DNA from: Flavobacterium anseongense
GTDB taxonomy: Bacteria; Bacteroidota; Bacteroidia; Flavobacteriales; Flavobacteriaceae
Assembly (NCBI RefSeq): GCF_021608185.1
Contig: NZ_JAKIHN010000010.1
Span: 1 to 64,000 of the forward strand
Length of the DNA: 64,000 nucleotides
Direction of reading: 5' to 3'
The notes beneath the pieces were generated by a model, which searched no databases, was not told the DNA's origin, and worked only from the letters and a program-made list of their open reading frames with translations. The translations under genes and the position numbers were made by a program. Every line of letters begins with the position of its first letter. Within the stretch, counting starts at the first letter, position 1. This document shows, one piece after another, positions 23,601 to 29,225 of this stretch.

Positions 23601-24012
23601 CTATCAAACCACGCCCTGTTACAGTTGGTCCCGAAATAGTTACTCCGTCTGTAGTTGGGCGTATATTTATTGACGTATAAACAGCTGAGCCCGCTCCAGA
23701 GCTATTTAAAACACAAGCTGCAGTCTCTGTTGTATTTGCACTAATGGAAATTACAATATCTCCCCTATGTGTTCCGGCATTAATTGCAGTAAATGCTGCT
23801 CCTAATGTTGTAAAAGAACCTGTAGCTGTTCCTGCCGTTGCAGTTAAACCTACCTGTGCATTAACATTAATTACTCCAAAAACCATAAGCAACACACCAA
23901 CCATCCATGAGGACTTTATGGTATTTGAACTTTTTGTATTTTTTGTTTTTAAATTGCTGTTAGTAATGGCAACTGCTTTACTAATAATCGAAGTGGTGTA
24001 ATGATTCATCAT
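5611..24012 (-). CDS. Giant T9SS-secreted modular adhesin-like protein (6133 aa)
   Basis: One uninterrupted 18.4-kb frame. The N-terminus has a long basic region, a hydrophobic segment (about residues 36-50) and a NVNAQ cleavage site. A parallel-beta-helix type of region (many NNxI/NNxF turns) is organised in repeated blocks. The block-opening motif, GTYLIGASQTFPNFTTL-like, recurs near residues 54, 777, 1518, 2435 and 3199. Three of the blocks are preceded by a domain resembling the BNR-repeat-associated N-terminal fold, ending GNVLDAECTSITV-like (about 640-770, 1385-1510, 3065-3190). Ig/PKD-like segments follow. A MopE-like Asp-rich motif (DGDHDGYGTNS, IDNNCSG; about 5535-5605) may bind calcium. 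FN3-like units come next. The last ~75 residues (YPNPFANNF ... YDMIGRLIEQ ... YPSGVYNVVV) are a T9SS type A sorting domain. The likely role is surface adhesion or gliding-related coverage, inferred from architecture. The start could be either of the two first Met codons. Confidence 0.93.
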   Translation of the reverse strand: MMNHYTTSIISKAVAITNSNLKTKNTKSSNTIKSSWMVGVLLMVFGVINVNAQVGLTATAGTATGSFTTLGAAFTAINAGTHRGDIVISISANTTETAACVLNSSGAGSAVYTSINIRPTTDGVTISGPTVTGRGLIELNGADNVTIDGDNPNTGGTNRNLTITNTAATTVTYTSVIRIALSTLITSADNVIVRNCIINGNATAQITSSNTSATTGSVGSSHGILLSGGASTAAVTTAPSAISSNSTTTGSTVTALNFTATNNQISACGKGIYITGSATTVIPTLTISNNTIGNATAGATTGVAWRGISAQGFGGGTISGNTIYVESWIGSTTAPFTSIVGIDLGVISSSGTNMVVEKNTIGRVYQNNTGGYGAIGITLDAGNANTVRNNFIYNVKNIGSSSFSTTYGAQGIRINTGLNHKIYHNTVSLTGSDAGTANLQTCLSISGTGLTGIDVRNNIFSNTMTSSSTSSAFTCLYLPSGGTSTMNLILNNNAYYTGSTANLSAIAQVGTTFGTGVYTVANFNPAATTGSTNLRTYTSTLLAANTNNDNASKGFTTAAPFNSATNLHINTGVSITPLESTGVSTATTGVTTDFDGDARPGPSGSVNGGASAPDLGADEFDGVPLNNMAYSSSTTEQPTTTNVAAGSNNNSVIRVKVVTTGSTSPLSLTSLTLNANGTTAIANINATTAKVYYTGSSTTFATTTLFGSATPTIASFNVTGTQALLEGDNYFWLAYDVVAGSPTGNVIDGECTSITVGSPQTPTVTAPSGSRTIVGTMSGTYLVGAGKSYPNFTTITSAISDLNSRGVSGAVTLSLDTDYVSTSETFPLTFGTVAGVSATNTITVKPATGATPTISGSNATTIFDLSAGKYVTIDGSNTVGGTTKNLTISNTNTSGSVFRFVNDATNNTIKNSILTGVSTSSGNGVITFSVGATTGNDTNIIQNNDISGGATATANGIYNSGSTSSTAIKNSGIQITGNNIFNFSATGITDVGGSVGTVYSGNNIYEVATQTTTLAGILINSTSIEGFTATANKIYDLKTTSTGTVYGIQMVDTITGIASLLANNMIVIDATAPLTAYGIYDNTNTSEIFNIYHNSVSLSGSVSGLSNSYAYYRNQASTSDLKNNIFSNTRAGGTGKHYAIRTIASVGALTSNYNAFYIGGGTGNTILGNNVTSDTADLAAWRTATSKDANSVFGNPQFISATDLHINTSIPTQVESKGTPIAGVTTDFDGDTRNATTPDIGADEGTFTPPATNDIAATAFSNPANGGTNTVGVAFSPQATFTNIGSADQTNIPVRYRIVGPSPAVTEVYNSTKTIASLASGITSSAVSFDSPQATIAATGTYTIYAKAENPGDALSTNDEISGTITVTDPYTSSTTTQTDVSSLGANTQNKQIIGVQVVTGAASGLVTSFTFNTNGSTNANNDISNAKVFYTTNSSTFATGTQFGSTSVSPNGTFTITGSQTLASAGTYYFWLTYDVSSNAIGGNVLDAECTSITVNGITRTPTVTIPSGSRSIVGPMAGPYTIGASGANYITLTGANGALADLSLRGVSAPVSFVLQSDYASAGETYPINIPGNVPGVSSTNTVTLMPATGVTATITGAGTSIFNLNGTQNFIIDGRQNGTGSTNSLTVTNTNTTGTAITFINEASNNTVKYTNLKSDNTSTTSGVVLFSTTTGANGNDGNTITNCNIGPNIASPTNGVYSVGTTTTAATNNSGNTISNNNIFDYFNATADCNGVFLGAGNTDWIISGNSFYQTATRTFTTSGSVFHGIQVTNSSGNNFAVTGNYVGGSQASCAGSPLTIAGNGVIRLLRLTVGTTTPTSVQGNTIQNISFTSSSTSTAQSLIGAVTGSFNIGNVTGNILGSQSTTGSITISISGSAAIFSSILAGTGTPGALNISNNTIGGISVSNTGSPTTGTSVRGIGVQSTPTSLTVSNNTIGSTTTANSLTSSTTSSLLGIFLSTTNTGSVVSNNTIANLSSTSTSSSATVLGISTPGSTGGSFSITGNTVRNLTSSSTNVGTGSAASIIGISLTAATTAGQTVSQNTVYGLSSTDTTLASAVTGIYYAGPTSGTNLIERNLIYSLVVASSSPSATIRGIQFNSGLANVQNNMIRLGQTVANGNTIVGLYEVGSSANSGIYFNSIYIGGSGVGIQTGNTFAFQTDQTTNTRTFQNNIFVNARSNASTGGKHYAVRIAGTTANPAGLTLNYNDYLVTGTGGVFGLFNSIDRVDFAAWKLATGQDANSINADPQFIDATGTTPNLHISTTLSSPIESAGLAVAAVTNDYDGQTRSGLSPTDIGADAGDFASLDLVPPTITYTPLANFCGSGTRVLSATITDLSGVPTSGAGLPVLYWKIGAGAYAASTGTHISGNQYDFTIGTGSLANDVISYYIVAQDNVATPNVSVSPSVGAAGLTANPPSAATPPTTPSTYTNLPALGGTYTVGSGGNYATLTAAVTAYNNSCLTGAVVFTLTDAAYGSETFPITINANATANATNTLTIKPISGVTPTISGSLASGALIKLNGADYVTIDGSNINGGTDRSLTITNSATTAPSVIWLASQGTGAGAINNTIKNCNLSTGVQTSLGYGICIGGSTLPSQGADNDNVTIQNNNITACGVGIYANGTASVSSGGNDNLAITRNTIDYNGSLSSVVGIQVGNGLVSTIDQNSITEQTSAGTTPVGISIESGFVSSSIVRNTISKVNVTASNGWGGRGITVGTGTATSALTIANNFISGVTGSNYTSFGSSSALGIGIGMVGGSSTLSTTTGGVNLYYNTIYLSGSHSYSSATITAGLYVGSGATTLDIRNNIFANSLNNAGTSGSKNYGIYSAAANTAFTNINYNDYHGVSSSNSTFIVGYLGSDRSDIVAWRTASAQDAQSFSQNPQFLSTSDLHINTSVATFVEAAGTPIAGITNDIDGDTRNASTPDVGADEGIFIAPVNNDIAATAFINPATASSKTVGVAFAPQASFTNPGINTQTNVPVRYRIVNSSLVEVYNNTATIASIANGVTTTVTFPSGTVAVAGSYTIYAKAELVGDSMSANDEISGTLTITDPFTSSTTTQNTNSVTTNTTNQQVIGIQVVTSAATATVTSIDFNTTGTSAPLTDITNAKIFYTGTSSTFSAVGQFGGSGATVASPNGSHTVTGTQALALGTNYFWLTYDVTGGATNGNVLDAECTGLTVNGIVRTPSITAPTGVRNIVAPMSGTYLIGASQTFPNFTTLTAANFDLSFRGVSGAVLLELQSDYSGTETLPIAMGAVAGVSATNTVTIKPGAGVTKTISGSNATAIFNLNGAQYVTIDGSNTVGGTTKNLTIGNTNTSGTVVTFINDASNNTIKNTVLNGVGTATTSGVVLLSSGTTNGNDNNIIQNNDISGGATATGIGVNNNSSTTTTAIKNSGNIISNNNIFNFSIAGIRESSGAGTVYSGNKIYEVTTQSTALTGIIVRTATQEGFTFSGNKIYDLKTTSTGSVYGIDLVNMQTATTGIITNNMISLDAPTALTVYGIFDEAGTGRLFDIYYNTVSITGTVTGSSNSAAYYYSIASTTNFKNNIISNTRTGGTGKHYAYRTIASLTSLTSDYNDIYASGGTANVLASNATDQATLSAWQSATGKDSNSLSTLPIFTSTTDLHITNANITLDNLGTPIANVTVDYDGETRSATTPDLGADEFTIPNCVAAVGGTASGSATYCASGTPTITATGFSDGIGTTYQWYSSTNSGDYPNAGSPVVGQSNPTALVTGAVNATTYYWLRVTCATNSSTDNSSLVTITINPTPTATPSSNSPVCSGTTLNLSSGAPVANTTYSWTGPNSFASSDQNPSFSALIASAGTYSLVVTTNGCPSAAATTTVSINQSPSAVTVNASASTVCYGSAVTLSATGGTLSPLVDSTVFSESFNSGIGTFTTVNASSSASINWAPQANGYIYGLTTFSGSTGGFMMANSDVTGDTNTTNTQLVSPSFSTIGYSNLTLQLKEYLNNTTTTAAAIEISDDDFSTSTELRNNITTDIGSASTFASTTISIPSQFQNKSNVKIRFRYVGNYDWYWAVDEVQLKGDLIVNPTITWSASSGVLYTEISPSDVTYTNQQVSQVYSRPTVQTTYTFTASNGTCSTPGSTIVAVNPLPTFTVSPITICNGSSGILSAVSAENNSYSWTGGLSGQSVSVSPTVDTTYQVVATSNTTTPACSSAPVSVLVSVNNQGSITQQPTNQIAATTFGATFTVAGTLSPVPVPYTYQWQIRTSTTPSPPENDPTGTWSNVVSSSNYSGETTNTLTISNASTAINGTVYRCILTPLSPCAPLVSSSATLTVTSVGTTNPQNLSICLPASTNPLPQFNVVTSGSGTILRAQWEVSTNNFATTTVIPLYLTNGNLISSGYTGPNTTAVPGLTFEFPLVLGVRDYKTLMISGIDATTANNYRFRVKFGVSGANVLPIVSQSASLTINSPVVISTDLNSTPIVRCQEPASVLPTVLSISTTGTVQSVVWKYATTAGASDASYSAVTDGVPAGATYSSSNPSTGVYQLSVTTTSATPLGNYYYKAFLTGVSPCSDSKSAEATISVTRPTVTVPSSTAAYCTPGPAVTLSASGASTYAWTPTTSLSPADGLAASVSASPSSTTLYTVTGTDGNGCTNTATVNVTTGSSLTATATNASVLSCPNTSIALTGTAVSADPIYSINTGGYKFSANSGTFTPLSGGTAAPSITTTSDDALSNSIPIGFNFNYGGTSYANFKVSSNGLLTFNTTGDSTNSNDLASAANVRPGLAPLWDDLQPTAGVTYQVSGSVGSRVLTVEWLNMEWNFQSATAVISFQAKLYETTNIIEYVYRQDATAYNAGSSGGATIGLMGTSTSNFISLQNVSASPTISTSASTNNIATKPATGQVYRFTPAIPITYSYAWTSTPSSTIASVASPTVTPSVATTYNLTVTSSEGCSASASPLLVNVQAAPAITAHPQPTTKCSGTTATFSVTATSTAAMSYQWFRVGTPDVQLANSAGVITGATSATLNLIGVTTANNGEQYYVRVTNCSTQTTTSNPATLIVNPLPAVTLSPSTATYCSPGGTAVALTAGGAGTSNYTYTNNTSLSPTTGANVSATPLTTTTYTVTGTDVNGCTNTASSTITVAPAVLMQSITATPSSVCSGSSSQLNVVAGTTAAYTMTAGTFGLLTPTGTVTNTATGDDALLNTVSLPFNVSFFGVNYSNILIYSNGYAAFQTGVTGSPYVQAIPNTTSPDNFIAISHDDLNVTVAGQVSYFTNGTAPNRIFVINYNGVKYYNSAANNGNLTGQIQIFEADQHIEIHVQNSVDPTLSAKSLGIENVGGTLGYAPASRNNTSYDITIPEAWKFNPSGGTLSYAWTESPTLPTTLSATNIVNPMANGITSAKTYSVTVSGGGCSATGGVTPNVNALPTASISGNTSFCPGGSTLLNSNATAGSGTISTYQWKVGGVNVASAGTSATYTATAAGSYTVTVTNSNGCSFTSAPYVVTINPLPTVTAANVSGCTGNAIALSGTPAGGTYSVANPYTGPSTTYTYTYTDGNGCTATSSSANITVSTNVTWYPDGDHDGYGTNSVGATTIVSCNDPSSVGNYYASNNIDCVDSNAAINPGVVETNFDSIDNNCSGSIFEGHAPVVVDVTTASGPLATMTATINSSTATNTSPYSGAQVTYIFKVTKTNAPTSVAYVSSSTTSFVFSSASNAAHSSTYDVQATAIVNGEEQPYNGNTQSYTTPAAPTLPNPPTQAGPPNVACAYTIARIDSYIYANNSTTYGANRYEFLIERMDNGNPVQTISVATTVPYFKLTNIAGIPSTLQVTYGTTYRISVRYGYGATSFGSQIYTAYGTPCLVSTPALPVASIPCGTTLASVNAYIYASGYAGGANQFEFKVTRISTQQPGELPITVTEETATRNVANFRLTMLNQLLIGLQKEYSVSVRYRVTAYGMDNYSAWSSPTTPCSVFTPDFPETQIVEAQCGVEGVPSTVNEYVYADAVAGATQYQFRLYNSVDLPYTEENPYDYTVYSPGKYVKLNQFPGLIAGVDYKITVVAQLYGEYPNIDLAKDCSITAPASTPSGPAKVVADVFKATAYPNPFANNFMIDVKTESQSVVNLKVYDMIGRLIEQREARVSDLETTTIGDRYPSGVYNVVVSQDEEVQTVRVVKR

Positions 24013-24419
24013 AATCTAAAAATTGGATTGACTTTAGCCTGGCAAAATAGGATGACTTTTTCAAATAATAACTATAACGAATATTAAATTTTATTGCCTT
24101 TTCATATTTTTATCATTTTTTCACACGTAATGACTATTTATTATTAATTTCTTAAAGAAATCTTAAAAAAAGACTTTCGGTTTATCAATATCAATTATTT
24201 TATTATGAAAAAAGCAATGCATTTTTCAGAAAATCAAACACAATTATCTAATAAACATAGGATTACGTAGGCTTTTTTTGAAGAATTGTTAGGTAAACAC
24301 GTCAGACATTGCGATTTCTGTTGAAAAAAATGAAATATTCACATCTGTGACAAATAGAAAAAAGACCCTCAATTACTTGAAAGTCTTTTTATAAAAACTG
24401 ATAACAGAAAACTGATAAT
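24013..24419. other. Intergenic region upstream of the giant adhesin gene
   Basis: This AT-rich spacer has no supported gene. It should hold the promoter of the giant gene. The nearest match is CTATTTTG on the minus strand (24043-24050), one base short of TAnnTTTG and without a well-spaced TTG, so I do not call it. The right end contains the terminator of the polysaccharide operon (24358-24390) and a short repeated-word stretch (ACTGATAACAGAAAACTGATAA, about 24397-24418). Confidence 0.6.
24358..24390 (-). terminator. Probable terminator of the polysaccharide operon
   Basis: AAAAAAGAC (24358-24366) pairs with GTCTTTTT (24383-24390), with an inner TCAA/TTGA pairing; the minus-strand transcript ends in a T-run. 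It is 30 nt after the rmlB stop. The sequence AAAAAAGACCCTCAATT is shared with the terminator at 5552-5586, but the right arm here has diverged, so the stem is weaker. Confidence 0.6.
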
Positions 24420-25466
24420 TTAAGAATACTGCTTCTGATAATACTCCTGATAAGCACCCGAAGTAACATGCTGCAACCAATCTTCATTGGATAAGTACCA
24501 ATCAATAGTTTTTTCTAAACCTTGCTCAAAAGTCACTGAAGGTTTCCAACCGAGTTCTTTGTTTATTTTAGAAGCATCAATAGCATAACGTAAGTCATGC
24601 CCCGGTCGGTCTTTTACATAAGTAATCAACTTTTCAGACTCGCCTGCTACCCTACCTAATTTGGCATCCATTTGTCTACACAGTAATTTAACCAAATCAA
24701 TATTTTGCCATTCGTTGAAGCCTCCAATGTTATAGGTCTCGTGATTCTTCCCTTCATGGAAAACTAAATCAATAGCTATTGCGTGGTCAATAACAAACAA
24801 CCAATCACGAGTGTATTTCCCATCACCATAAACCGGTAACGGTTTGTTATTGATAATATTATGAATAAACAAAGGGACTAACTTTTCAGGAAAATGATTT
24901 GGGCCATAATTATTGGAACAGTTTGTAATCACATAAGGCAATCCGTATGTCTCACCATAAGCTCTTACAAAATGGTCTGAGCTTGCTTTCGAAGCAGAAT
25001 AAGGTGAATTAGGATCATAAGGTGTAGTTTCGGTAAACAAGCCTTCGGCACCTAAAGAACCATAAACCTCATCGGTAGAAATATGATAAAATCGCTTGCC
25101 TTCAAAGTTGTTTGCCCAGATCATTTTTGCAGCATTCAACAGGTTCATCGTTCCAATAACATTGGTTTTCACAAATGCCAATGGATCGGTAATAGATCGG
25201 TCAACATGTGACTCAGCTGCCAAATGCAAAACCCCATCAAATTGATGCTTTTGAAATAAATCAGTGATAAAATCGGCATCGACTATATCGCCTTTTACAA
25301 AAGTATAATTGGGTGATTTGTCGATATCTGCAATATTTTCCAGATTGCCTGCATAGGTCAAAGCATCCAAATTAAAAATTTGATAATTGGGATATTTAGT
25401 AACAAATCGTCTCACTACATGAGAACCAATAAATCCTGCTCCACCTGTAATTAAAATCTTTTTCAT
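24420..25466 (-). CDS. rfbB: dTDP-glucose 4,6-dehydratase
   Basis: This extended short-chain dehydrogenase converts dTDP-D-glucose to dTDP-4-keto-6-deoxy-D-glucose, the entry to dTDP-rhamnose and other 6-deoxysugars. At 348 residues it has the usual length. The NAD-binding GGAGFIGSH motif is at residues 8-16. The signature STDEVYG (about residue 130, catalytic Thr-Asp-Glu) and YSASK (about 155, Tyr and Lys) are intact. It is the last gene of the minus-strand polysaccharide operon, 46 nt after the UDP-sugar dehydrogenase, and is followed by a terminator. The partner genes for dTDP-rhamnose (rmlA, rmlC, rmlD) are not in the window and must be elsewhere if that sugar is made. Confidence 0.95.
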   Translation of the reverse strand: MKKILITGGAGFIGSHVVRRFVTKYPNYQIFNLDALTYAGNLENIADIDKSPNYTFVKGDIVDADFITDLFQKHQFDGVLHLAAESHVDRSITDPLAFVKTNVIGTMNLLNAAKMIWANNFEGKRFYHISTDEVYGSLGAEGLFTETTPYDPNSPYSASKASSDHFVRAYGETYGLPYVITNCSNNYGPNHFPEKLVPLFIHNIINNKPLPVYGDGKYTRDWLFVIDHAIAIDLVFHEGKNHETYNIGGFNEWQNIDLVKLLCRQMDAKLGRVAGESEKLITYVKDRPGHDLRYAIDASKINKELGWKPSVTFEQGLEKTIDWYLSNEDWLQHVTSGAYQEYYQKQYS

Positions 25467-25512
25467 TTTTCTTGTCTTTAATTCCTTATTCCTAAATCTA
25501 AATTCCTAATTA

Positions 25513-26790
25513 TCACAACCTTCCGTCAGCTTTTTCGTTTAAAATTCCTTTGACATCGAATAAAACCCCGTTTGATTTTTTTAATTTAGATAAATCAATC
25601 GCTTTAAATTCATTATGTGCAACTCCTAAAACGATAGCATCAAAAGTAGCTGATGGCAATTTGTCGGTAGTTGTTAATCTATATTCATGTTGTACCTCTG
25701 CTGGTTTTGCCCAAGGATCAAAAATGGTAACTTCGATTCCGTAATCCTGCAAAGCATGAACTACATCTACAATTTTTGTGTTTCGAACATCGGGACAATT
25801 TTCTTTAAAAGTGATGCCCAACATTAATAATCCGGCACCATTTATGGCTATACCTTTCTTAATCATTAGCTTCACAACTTGAGAAGCTACATATTCGCCC
25901 ATACTATCATTCAATCGTCTTCCTGCCAAAATAATTTCGGGATGATATCCTTTTTCCTGTGCTTTTTGCGCCAAATAATATGGATCAACACCTATGCAAT
26001 GTCCACCAACTAATCCCGGTTTGAATGGCAAAAAATTCCATTTGGTTCCTGCAGCTTCTAATACGGCATGTGTATCTATTTCTAATAAATTAAAAATCTT
26101 AGCCAATTCGTTTACGAAAGCAATATTGATGTCTCGTTGTGAATTCTCGATAACTTTAGCAGCTTCGGCGACTTTAATTGAAGGCGCTAAATGCGTTCCT
26201 GCTGTAATAACTGATTTATATAAGTCATTTACTTTTTGACCTATTTCGGGAGTAGAACCTGAAGTTACTTTTAAAATCTTTTCAACTGTGTGTTCTTTAT
26301 CTCCCGGATTGATTCTTTCAGGAGAATAACCTGCAAAGAAATCAACATTGAATTTCAAACCGCTCACTTTTTCCAAAACAGGAATACATTCGTCTTCGGT
26401 CACTCCGGGATAAACAGTAGATTCATAAATTACAATATCTCCTTTTTTCAATACTTTTCCAACAGTTTCACTCGATTTATATAGCGGAGTCAAATCGGGA
26501 CGATTATTTTTATCAACCGGAGTTGGAACCGTTACTATATAATAATTGCAGGTTGTTATATCTTCTAAAGCGCTACTGCATAACAAACCATTTGAGTCAG
26601 TTAGCGATGAAACAAGTACATTATTCAAGGTTTCCGAATCAATCTCCAAAGTCGAATCGACACCTGCATTTAATTCTTGAATCCTATTGGTATTAATGTC
26701 AAATCCAACAACCGGATATTTGGTAGCAAATAATCTCGCCAGTGGTAAACCAACATATCCCAATCCAATAACGGCAATTTTAATATTCAT
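25513..26790 (-). CDS. UDP-N-acetylhexosamine 6-dehydrogenase (TviB/WbpO-like)
   Basis: This NAD-dependent UDP-sugar dehydrogenase oxidises C6 of a UDP-HexNAc to the uronic acid. It has the three domains of the UDP-glucose/GDP-mannose dehydrogenase family. The Rossmann motif GLGYVGLP is at residues 9-16 and the catalytic Cys is about residue 265 in GGHCIGVDPYY. The sequence style (long ARLFATKYPVVGFDIN N-terminus, GGHCIGVDPYYL) is that of the TviB/WbpO group acting on UDP-GlcNAc or UDP-GalNAc rather than UDP-Glc. The TviC-like epimerase in the same operon supports production of UDP-GalNAcA or a related sugar. Substrate choice is an inference. The spacer to ugd is 55 nt and contains a TATATTTG box (26827-26834) without a clear upstream partner. 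Confidence 0.88.
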   Translation of the reverse strand: MNIKIAVIGLGYVGLPLARLFATKYPVVGFDINTNRIQELNAGVDSTLEIDSETLNNVLVSSLTDSNGLLCSSALEDITTCNYYIVTVPTPVDKNNRPDLTPLYKSSETVGKVLKKGDIVIYESTVYPGVTEDECIPVLEKVSGLKFNVDFFAGYSPERINPGDKEHTVEKILKVTSGSTPEIGQKVNDLYKSVITAGTHLAPSIKVAEAAKVIENSQRDINIAFVNELAKIFNLLEIDTHAVLEAAGTKWNFLPFKPGLVGGHCIGVDPYYLAQKAQEKGYHPEIILAGRRLNDSMGEYVASQVVKLMIKKGIAINGAGLLMLGITFKENCPDVRNTKIVDVVHALQDYGIEVTIFDPWAKPAEVQHEYRLTTTDKLPSATFDAIVLGVAHNEFKAIDLSKLKKSNGVLFDVKGILNEKADGRL

Positions 26791-26845
26791 GTGACTTATT
26801 TAACTAATTAATCTTAAAAGCGGGAGCAAATATAAATTTATTTAA

Positions 26846-28237
26846 CTAAGAACCGATCGATTGAAAATGAAACCCAATCGCTTTTAACTTTTCACCATCT
26901 AAAAGGTTTCTGCCATCAAATACAAAAGCCGGTTTCAGCATGCTATCATAAATTTTCTGCCAATCGTATTCTTTAAATTCATCCCATTCAGTTAATATAG
27001 CAATGGCATGTGCATTTTTACAAGCATCATAAGGATTGTCATAAGATGTAATATGTTTTTCGTTATCTGCTGGTTTTCTGGTAGCAAGATAATCCAAATC
27101 AGACAACACTTGTTTTTGTGATACTTTTGGGTCAAACAAAGCTATCTTAGCTTGCTCATTTATTAAATCATCGGCTACATAAATTGCAGCTGATTCTCGC
27201 GTATCATTAGTGTCTTTTTTAAATGCCCAACCTAAAAAGGTTATCTTTTTTCCTGAAACCGTATTGTATAGTGTTTGTACGATATTTTTGGAGAAACGTC
27301 TTTTTTGATGATCATTCATAATGATAACCTGTTCCCAATAATCGGCTACTTCATTTAAACCGAATGCTTTTGATATGTAGACCAAATTCAAAATATCCTT
27401 TTGAAAACAAGAACCTCCAAATCCAACGGAGGCTTTCAAAAACTTTGGTCCAATTCTACTGTCCATTCCGATAGCTTTAGCTACTTCGCTGACATTGGCT
27501 TCTGTTTTTTCGCATAATTCTGAAATTGCATTAATAGAAGAAACACGTTGCGCTAAAAAGGCGTTAGCAACCAATTTTGACAATTCTGAAGACCAAACAT
27601 TGGTGGTTAGAATTCGTTCTCTTGGAACCCAGTTGGCATAAACATCAACCAATGCTTTTATAGCTTCCTGACCTTCGGGAGTAGTTTCTCCACCTATTAA
27701 AACTCTGTCCGGACTTAGCAAATCTTCAACAGCTGTTCCTTCGGCCAGGAATTCCGGATTTGAAAGTATTTGAAACTGCACGCCGTTTCCGGTATTATCT
27801 AAAATGCTTTTCAAAGCTTCTGCTGTTCTAACAGGCAAGGTTGATTTTTCAACTATAATTTTATTGTCTTTGGCTACTTTGGCAATTTGTCTGGCGCAAA
27901 GTTCTATGTGTTTTAAATCGGCTGCCATACCTTTTCCTGTGCCATAGGTTTTGGTTGGTGTATTTACGGATATAAAAATCAAATCTGCTTCATCAATGGC
28001 TTTGTCAACTTCGGTAGAAAAAAACAAATTCTTTCCACGAACATTGCCAACCATTTCATTTAATCCCGGTTCGTATATTGGTATATTATTTACGTCTTTA
28101 TCATTCCAAGCTGCTATTCGGTCTTCGTTTAAATCGACTACTGTAACTTTAATATTAGGGCATTTTTGGGCGATGACTGTCATCGTTGGTCCACCAACAT
28201 ATCCAGCTCCAATACAACAAATATTTTTAATCTTCAT
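26846..28237 (-). CDS. ugd: UDP-glucose 6-dehydrogenase
   Basis: It makes UDP-glucuronate from UDP-glucose with two NAD+. The protein has 463 residues, longer than the usual ~390-440 of bacterial Ugd and close to animal UGDH in length and style. The Rossmann motif [10 protein letters not shown] is near residue 10. The catalytic Cys is about residue 277 in [11 protein letters not shown], nearly the position of Cys276 in human UGDH. NAF and [13 protein letters not shown] motifs are present. The gene is 7 nt from the epimerase gene upstream, which indicates cotranscription. Together with the second dehydrogenase, the operon supplies at least two acidic sugar nucleotides for a charged surface polysaccharide. 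Confidence 0.93.
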   Translation of the reverse strand: MKIKNICCIGAGYVGGPTMTVIAQKCPNIKVTVVDLNEDRIAAWNDKDVNNIPIYEPGLNEMVGNVRGKNLFFSTEVDKAIDEADLIFISVNTPTKTYGTGKGMAADLKHIELCARQIAKVAKDNKIIVEKSTLPVRTAEALKSILDNTGNGVQFQILSNPEFLAEGTAVEDLLSPDRVLIGGETTPEGQEAIKALVDVYANWVPRERILTTNVWSSELSKLVANAFLAQRVSSINAISELCEKTEANVSEVAKAIGMDSRIGPKFLKASVGFGGSCFQKDILNLVYISKAFGLNEVADYWEQVIIMNDHQKRRFSKNIVQTLYNTVSGKKITFLGWAFKKDTNDTRESAAIYVADDLINEQAKIALFDPKVSQKQVLSDLDYLATRKPADNEKHITSYDNPYDACKNAHAIAILTEWDEFKEYDWQKIYDSMLKPAFVFDGRNLLDGEKLKAIGFHFQSIGS

Positions 28238-28244
28238 GCTAATT

Positions 28245-29225
28245 TTATTTTAGATTTTTCCAATACCATTTTACGGCTTCTTTCAAACCATCTTGAAAAG
28301 AGTATTTGGGAGTATAGTTTAATAATCTTTTTGCTTTATCAATACTTGCCAAAGAATGCGGGATATCACCTGCTCTATTTGGACCATGGACGACATCAAC
28401 AGTTGAAATAGTTTCATCAAATTCGGACAGGTATTCTTTTAAATAAGAAACCATATCGTTTAGTGTTGTTCTATCTCCAAAAGCGGTGTTGTAAACTGTA
28501 TTAACGGCTTCCGGATTTTGAGTCAGCATCGCTAACTCATTCATTTGAATCACATTATCTATATAGGTAAAATCTCTTGAAAAATTTCCGTCTCCATTAA
28601 TAATTGGACTTTCATGTTTCATCAATTGCTGCACAAACTTTGGGATTACTGCGGCATAAGCTCCGTTTGGATCTTGCCTTCTTCCATAGACATTGAAATA
28701 ACGTAAACCTATTGTTTCAAGACCATATGTATTGCTGAAAATTTCGGCATATAACTCATTTACATATTTTGTAATAGCGTAAGGCGAAAGAGGTTTCCCA
28801 ATTTTGTCTTCTACTTTTGGCAAGGCTTCAGAGTCACCATAAGTTGATGAACTTGCGGCATAAACAAATCTTTTAACGCCAGCATCTCTCGAAGCAACAA
28901 GCATATTTAAAAATCCGGAAACATTGACCTCGTTACTCGTGATCGGATCGTTTATAGAACGGGGAACAGAACCCAATGCTGCTTGATGCAATACATAATC
29001 GACTCCGATAACGGCATTTTTACATTGTGTTAAATCTCTAATATCGCCTTCTATTAATTTAAAATTTTCTTGTTTCAGAAATTCGGCAATATTATGTTTA
29101 TGACCTGTTGCGAAATTATCAAAGCAAATAACAAAATATCCCTTTGACAAAAAATATTCACACAAATTAGTACCAATAAATCCGGCACCACCGGTAATTA
29201 ATATTGTTTCTTTATTTTCTGCCAT
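28245..29225 (-). CDS. UDP-N-acetylglucosamine 4-epimerase-like SDR (TviC/WbpP-like)
   Basis: An extended short-chain dehydrogenase/epimerase of 326 residues. The NAD-binding GGAGFIGTN lies near residue 13, the catalytic Tyr149 and Lys153 lie in PYAITKY, and the Ser region is [10 protein letters not shown]. The sequence resembles the WbpP/TviC group that interconverts UDP-GlcNAc and UDP-GalNAc (or their uronic acids). Pairing with the TviB-like dehydrogenase downstream supports this. Its start overlaps the end of the tyrosine-kinase gene by 14 nt, so the two are translationally coupled. The exact substrate cannot be settled from sequence alone. Confidence 0.85.
   Translation of the reverse strand: MAENKETILITGGAGFIGTNLCEYFLSKGYFVICFDNFATGHKHNIAEFLKQENFKLIEGDIRDLTQCKNAVIGVDYVLHQAALGSVPRSINDPITSNEVNVSGFLNMLVASRDAGVKRFVYAASSSTYGDSEALPKVEDKIGKPLSPYAITKYVNELYAEIFSNTYGLETIGLRYFNVYGRRQDPNGAYAAVIPKFVQQLMKHESPIINGDGNFSRDFTYIDNVIQMNELAMLTQNPEAVNTVYNTAFGDRTTLNDMVSYLKEYLSEFDETISTVDVVHGPNRAGDIPHSLASIDKAKRLLNYTPKYSFQDGLKEAVKWYWKNLK

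Noticed and set aside
1..24012. Many plus-strand open frames of 60-140 codons inside the giant genes
   Set aside because: They are low-complexity Val/Pro/Ala-rich antisense frames of Thr/Gly/Ser-rich coding sequence, without signals or known domains.
24043..24050. CTATTTTG as the promoter of the giant adhesin gene
   Set aside because: It is one base short of TAnnTTTG and no TTG lies at 17-23 bp.
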